Assembly (NCBI GenBank): GCA_021292105.1 | Contig: CM037861.1 | Coordinates: forward strand, 47,423,310 to 47,487,309 | Reading direction: 5' to 3' | Origin: Anadara kagoshimensis | Taxonomy: Eukaryota > Mollusca > Bivalvia > Arcoida > Arcidae | Length of the DNA: 64,000 bases | Shown here: piece after piece, positions 61,385 through 64,000 of the stretch | Layout: each line of letters begins with the position of its first letter | Numbering within the stretch: the first letter of the stretch is position 1 | Program-made: the position numbers and the translations under genes | Notes under the pieces: generated by a model | Told to the model about the DNA's origin: nothing | The model's input: only the letters and a program-made list of their open reading frames with translations | Database searches by the model: none

Positions 61385-62155
61385 GTAGTTTTGACATGAA
61401 CCGGTATGTTTGTGCTCGACTTTTGAGGTTGTGGTTTAGACATACATCGGTACGTTTGTGTTTGACTCTTGGGATTGTAGTTTGGACATACATCGGTATG
61501 TTTGTTGTTTGGACATGGACCGGTATGTTTATGTTTTGACGTTTGGGATTGTGATTTTGACCGACCGGTATGTTTGTGTTCGATGTTTGGGATCGTAGTT
61601 TGCACATGGACCGACTGGTATGTTTGTGTTTGATGTTTGGGATCGTAGTTTGCACATGGACCGACCGGTATGTTTGTGTTTGATGTTTGGGATTGTGGTT
61701 TGGACATGGGCCGAACGGTATGTTTGTGTTTGACGTTTGGGATTGTGGTTTGGTCATGGACCGACCGGTATGTTTGTGTTTGTGATTTGGACATGGGCCG
61801 AACGGTATTTTTGACGTTTGGGATTGTGATTTGGACATGGAACGACCGGTATGTTTGTGTTTGACGATTGGGATTGTGGTTTGGACATGGGCCGAACGGT
61901 ATGTTTGTGTTTGACGATTGGGATTGTGGTTTGGACATGGGCCGAACGGTATGTTTGTGTTTGACGTTTGGGACTGTGGTTGGGACATGGACCGACCGGT
62001 ATGTTTTTGCTTGACGTTTGGGTCTGTAGTTTGGACATGGACCAAACAGGTATGTTTGTGTTTGACTTTTGGGATTGTGATTTGGACATAGACCGGTATG
62101 TTTGTGTTTTGAATTTAAGGTCTTTGGTTTGGACATACATAAGTATGTTTGTGTT
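61385..62155. repeat. 50-bp minisatellite, about 17 units
   Basis: The unit is built on GGTATGTTTGTGTTTGACG, TTTGGGATTGTGGTTTGGAC and ATGGGCCGAACC; most units are exactly 50 bp, a few are shorter. The minus strand lacks stop codons in any unit phase, so a 313-residue reading frame (61330-62271) runs across it with a 50-residue super-repeat; it is most likely not a gene. Confidence 0.9.
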
Positions 62156-64000
62156 TGATAAGACCTCCGGAAATTTCTTAAAGCCACATCAAACCATAGA
62201 GCATATCTTGTCTGTAATACCGACCGTACTTCACAGTACCGTGACAGACAGTTTATGCTTATTTCAGACATTTATAAAAACAAGTTTGACTGACGGGTAA
62301 GGTCGATTGTCAGATTCCATTCACCACATTGTCAAGATAGTTAATGAGTTAAGTAACAATTAAAACACAACATTATCATTAATAAAGCAAATAATTTATT
62401 TTTAATATATGAAAACATGATGTTAAATAAAACTTATATAGATATATATGTGGCTATATACATATGAGTATTATAACATACATTATAAGAAGTGTATATA
62501 TATAAAAATGATGAATGTCACAAATAAAAAAATCACAAAACATACAAATGTTTTAAATATTTAAATATATTTTTAAACATGACAAACTTCCTTATGCTAT
62601 GTAATGATATATAACATTTTGCAAGACAAGAGGATTTTTTATGCCTTAGCAAGTTGTACCTGAAATCATTTCCATAGTAACGTATAGATGTGTCATATAC
62701 CATTTTTTGAATTTATTCATAAAATACATTCAAAAAATGGTATATGACATATACCATTTTTTGAATGTATTTTATGAATAAATGAATAAATGAATAAATG
62801 TATGAATAAATTCAAAAAATGGTATATGACAGATGAAAAGAAACAAAAGTTATAAAAATTAAAACAGAATATTATGACAATAATGTTTACTGAGTCGTTT
62901 TTCTTTTTCAAAATCCAAATAAATACATTTGTCTTACAGGGGCATTCGAATAAGTTCATTGTCATATGCTACTTTTAAATTTGTATGTAATAATACATTC
63001 AAAGGTAGCAAATGATATCAGCGATAGTCGTGAGTCTATCCGAAATTTCCCTTTTATTCTATGCAATATATAGACAAATATTGTCCATCTGCATCTATTA
63101 CCATATTTTACAACCCTGCTGTTTGGTATTGTCAAAATTTGACTGGGCTTTGAGAAAATATTTTAACCTAAATGTCACGCAAACACCGTTTTATCAACTA
63201 AGGCAAAACATATTGCCCACCATGATAGCACTGGCAAAGGTATAACCTTACTTTACATACCATTCTAACAGGGTTTTACAAGACGGCTTTAACTGTCAGG
63301 AAAGTATTTTTTGAATTTAAATTAAAACAGCACATTCATAATACATGCCATTTTATATTAATGACATACCGAGATCACGGATCTGTTGTCACACATAAAT
63401 TTTAACCATAACCACCATAAAGGGATTGTTTATTATATTTTAAATAAAATATGCCATTGTGTCCATTACAATAAATACTTGTTCTGAGGTAGAACTAGAA
63501 TATAAATATAAAGAATAATATAAGTTTTTATAAGTTTTTGATTTTATGCTACGTAACAATCTGTATAATTTTTATGCTGCTAAAGCACCAAGGCGCTTTT
63601 GTAGCAAAAGCAGTGAAATTATCCTATTGCTAGTTCATTGTTATTGTACTTTTGAAATACTGGTACTCAATGATCTGATGCTGTATGCTACAATTTTGTC
63701 CAGATTCAAAATCATACAATGCAATGGGTATTTAGCACTGCATCCAAGAAATAACAAACAACTTTAAACACACCTAGATACCTAACATTAACTGTAGTTG
63801 AAAGGTATGTAAGACACAATCTGTTAACATACCTATCAACTACAAACATACACACAAAAACTTTTCTCAGCAATGTGATAAAAATACAACATCCACTTAT
63901 GCATAGTTAATTCAATTTTCAAAAACAATAACAGGTAAAAAAATACATCAAACTTAATTAAACTTGGTTCAAATTTAGAACAATGAAATCAAACACTATC
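62156..64000. other. No gene seen
   Basis: Apart from the palindromes at 62.7 kb, AT-rich sequence with no motif. It may reach into the next gene's untranslated region, but nothing shows it. Confidence 0.5.
62696..62830. repeat. Nested palindromes with 40-bp arms
   Basis: ACCATTTTTTGAAT and its complement recur four times as alternating inverted copies, with an internal GAATAAAT run. Two hairpins lie back to back. Possibly a self-complementary MITE. Confidence 0.75.

Noticed and set aside
61385-62155. CRISPR-like regular array
   Set aside because: The whole 50-bp period is conserved with no variable spacers, in a eukaryotic genome; it is a minisatellite.

Overview
This is a stretch of AT-rich metazoan nuclear DNA. 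Its genes are split by many introns, and the spaces between exons are full of microsatellites, minisatellites, tRNA-derived SINEs and short DNA transposons. The protein matches (a WAPL and an erlin, both clearly animal) and the style of the repeats suggest a mollusc, most likely a bivalve. That assignment is inference from remembered repeat families, not a database result.

Two genes are well supported, both on the minus strand. (1) WAPL, the cohesin-release factor, runs from 32500 (ATG) to 13612 (stop) in 16 coding exons. All splice phases agree and the model gives about 1289 residues, provided one missing base near 32412 is allowed for. A non-coding first exon with NRF1-like and YY1-like motifs lies near 36.34-36.45 kb. 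(2) Erlin, the ER-membrane SPFH/prohibitin-domain protein that works in ER-associated degradation and in control of IP3 receptors and sterols, runs from 56638 to 47506 in 11 coding exons and encodes 329 residues. Its residue numbering matches human ERLIN2 at T65, N106 and F305. Its promoter and 5' exon are probably near 58.69-58.87 kb. Erlin therefore lies upstream of WAPL in the same orientation.

Layout: 1-13.5 kb has no recognisable gene and holds repeats, among them a 121-bp palindromic MITE, a decayed hammerhead element at 7.34 kb, a SINE at 8.62 kb and an intact-looking hammerhead ribozyme in a 132-bp insertion at 12.4 kb. 13.6-36.5 kb is WAPL, with introns carrying several non-autonomous DNA transposons. 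36.5-47.5 kb is intergenic, with two decayed Penelope-like retroelements tail to tail (38.3-41.4 kb) and an hAT-type element (46.3-47.0 kb). 47.5-58.9 kb is erlin, with a SINE-linked triplication of the end of its last full coding exon, a 42-bp minisatellite and LINE relics in introns. 58.9-64 kb is intergenic, dominated by a 50-bp minisatellite at 61.4-62.15 kb that appears to have grown from one segment of the Penelope-like 3' region.

The two genes have unrelated roles (chromatin cohesion and ER quality control), so nothing suggests a shared pathway. The most unusual signals are the erlin exon triplication, the hammerhead ribozyme insertion with an empty-site paralogue in the same window, a group of DNA transposons sharing CAGGG/CCCTG ends with mostly 5-bp target duplications, a tandem duplication across a WAPL splice acceptor, and the WAPL frameshift.
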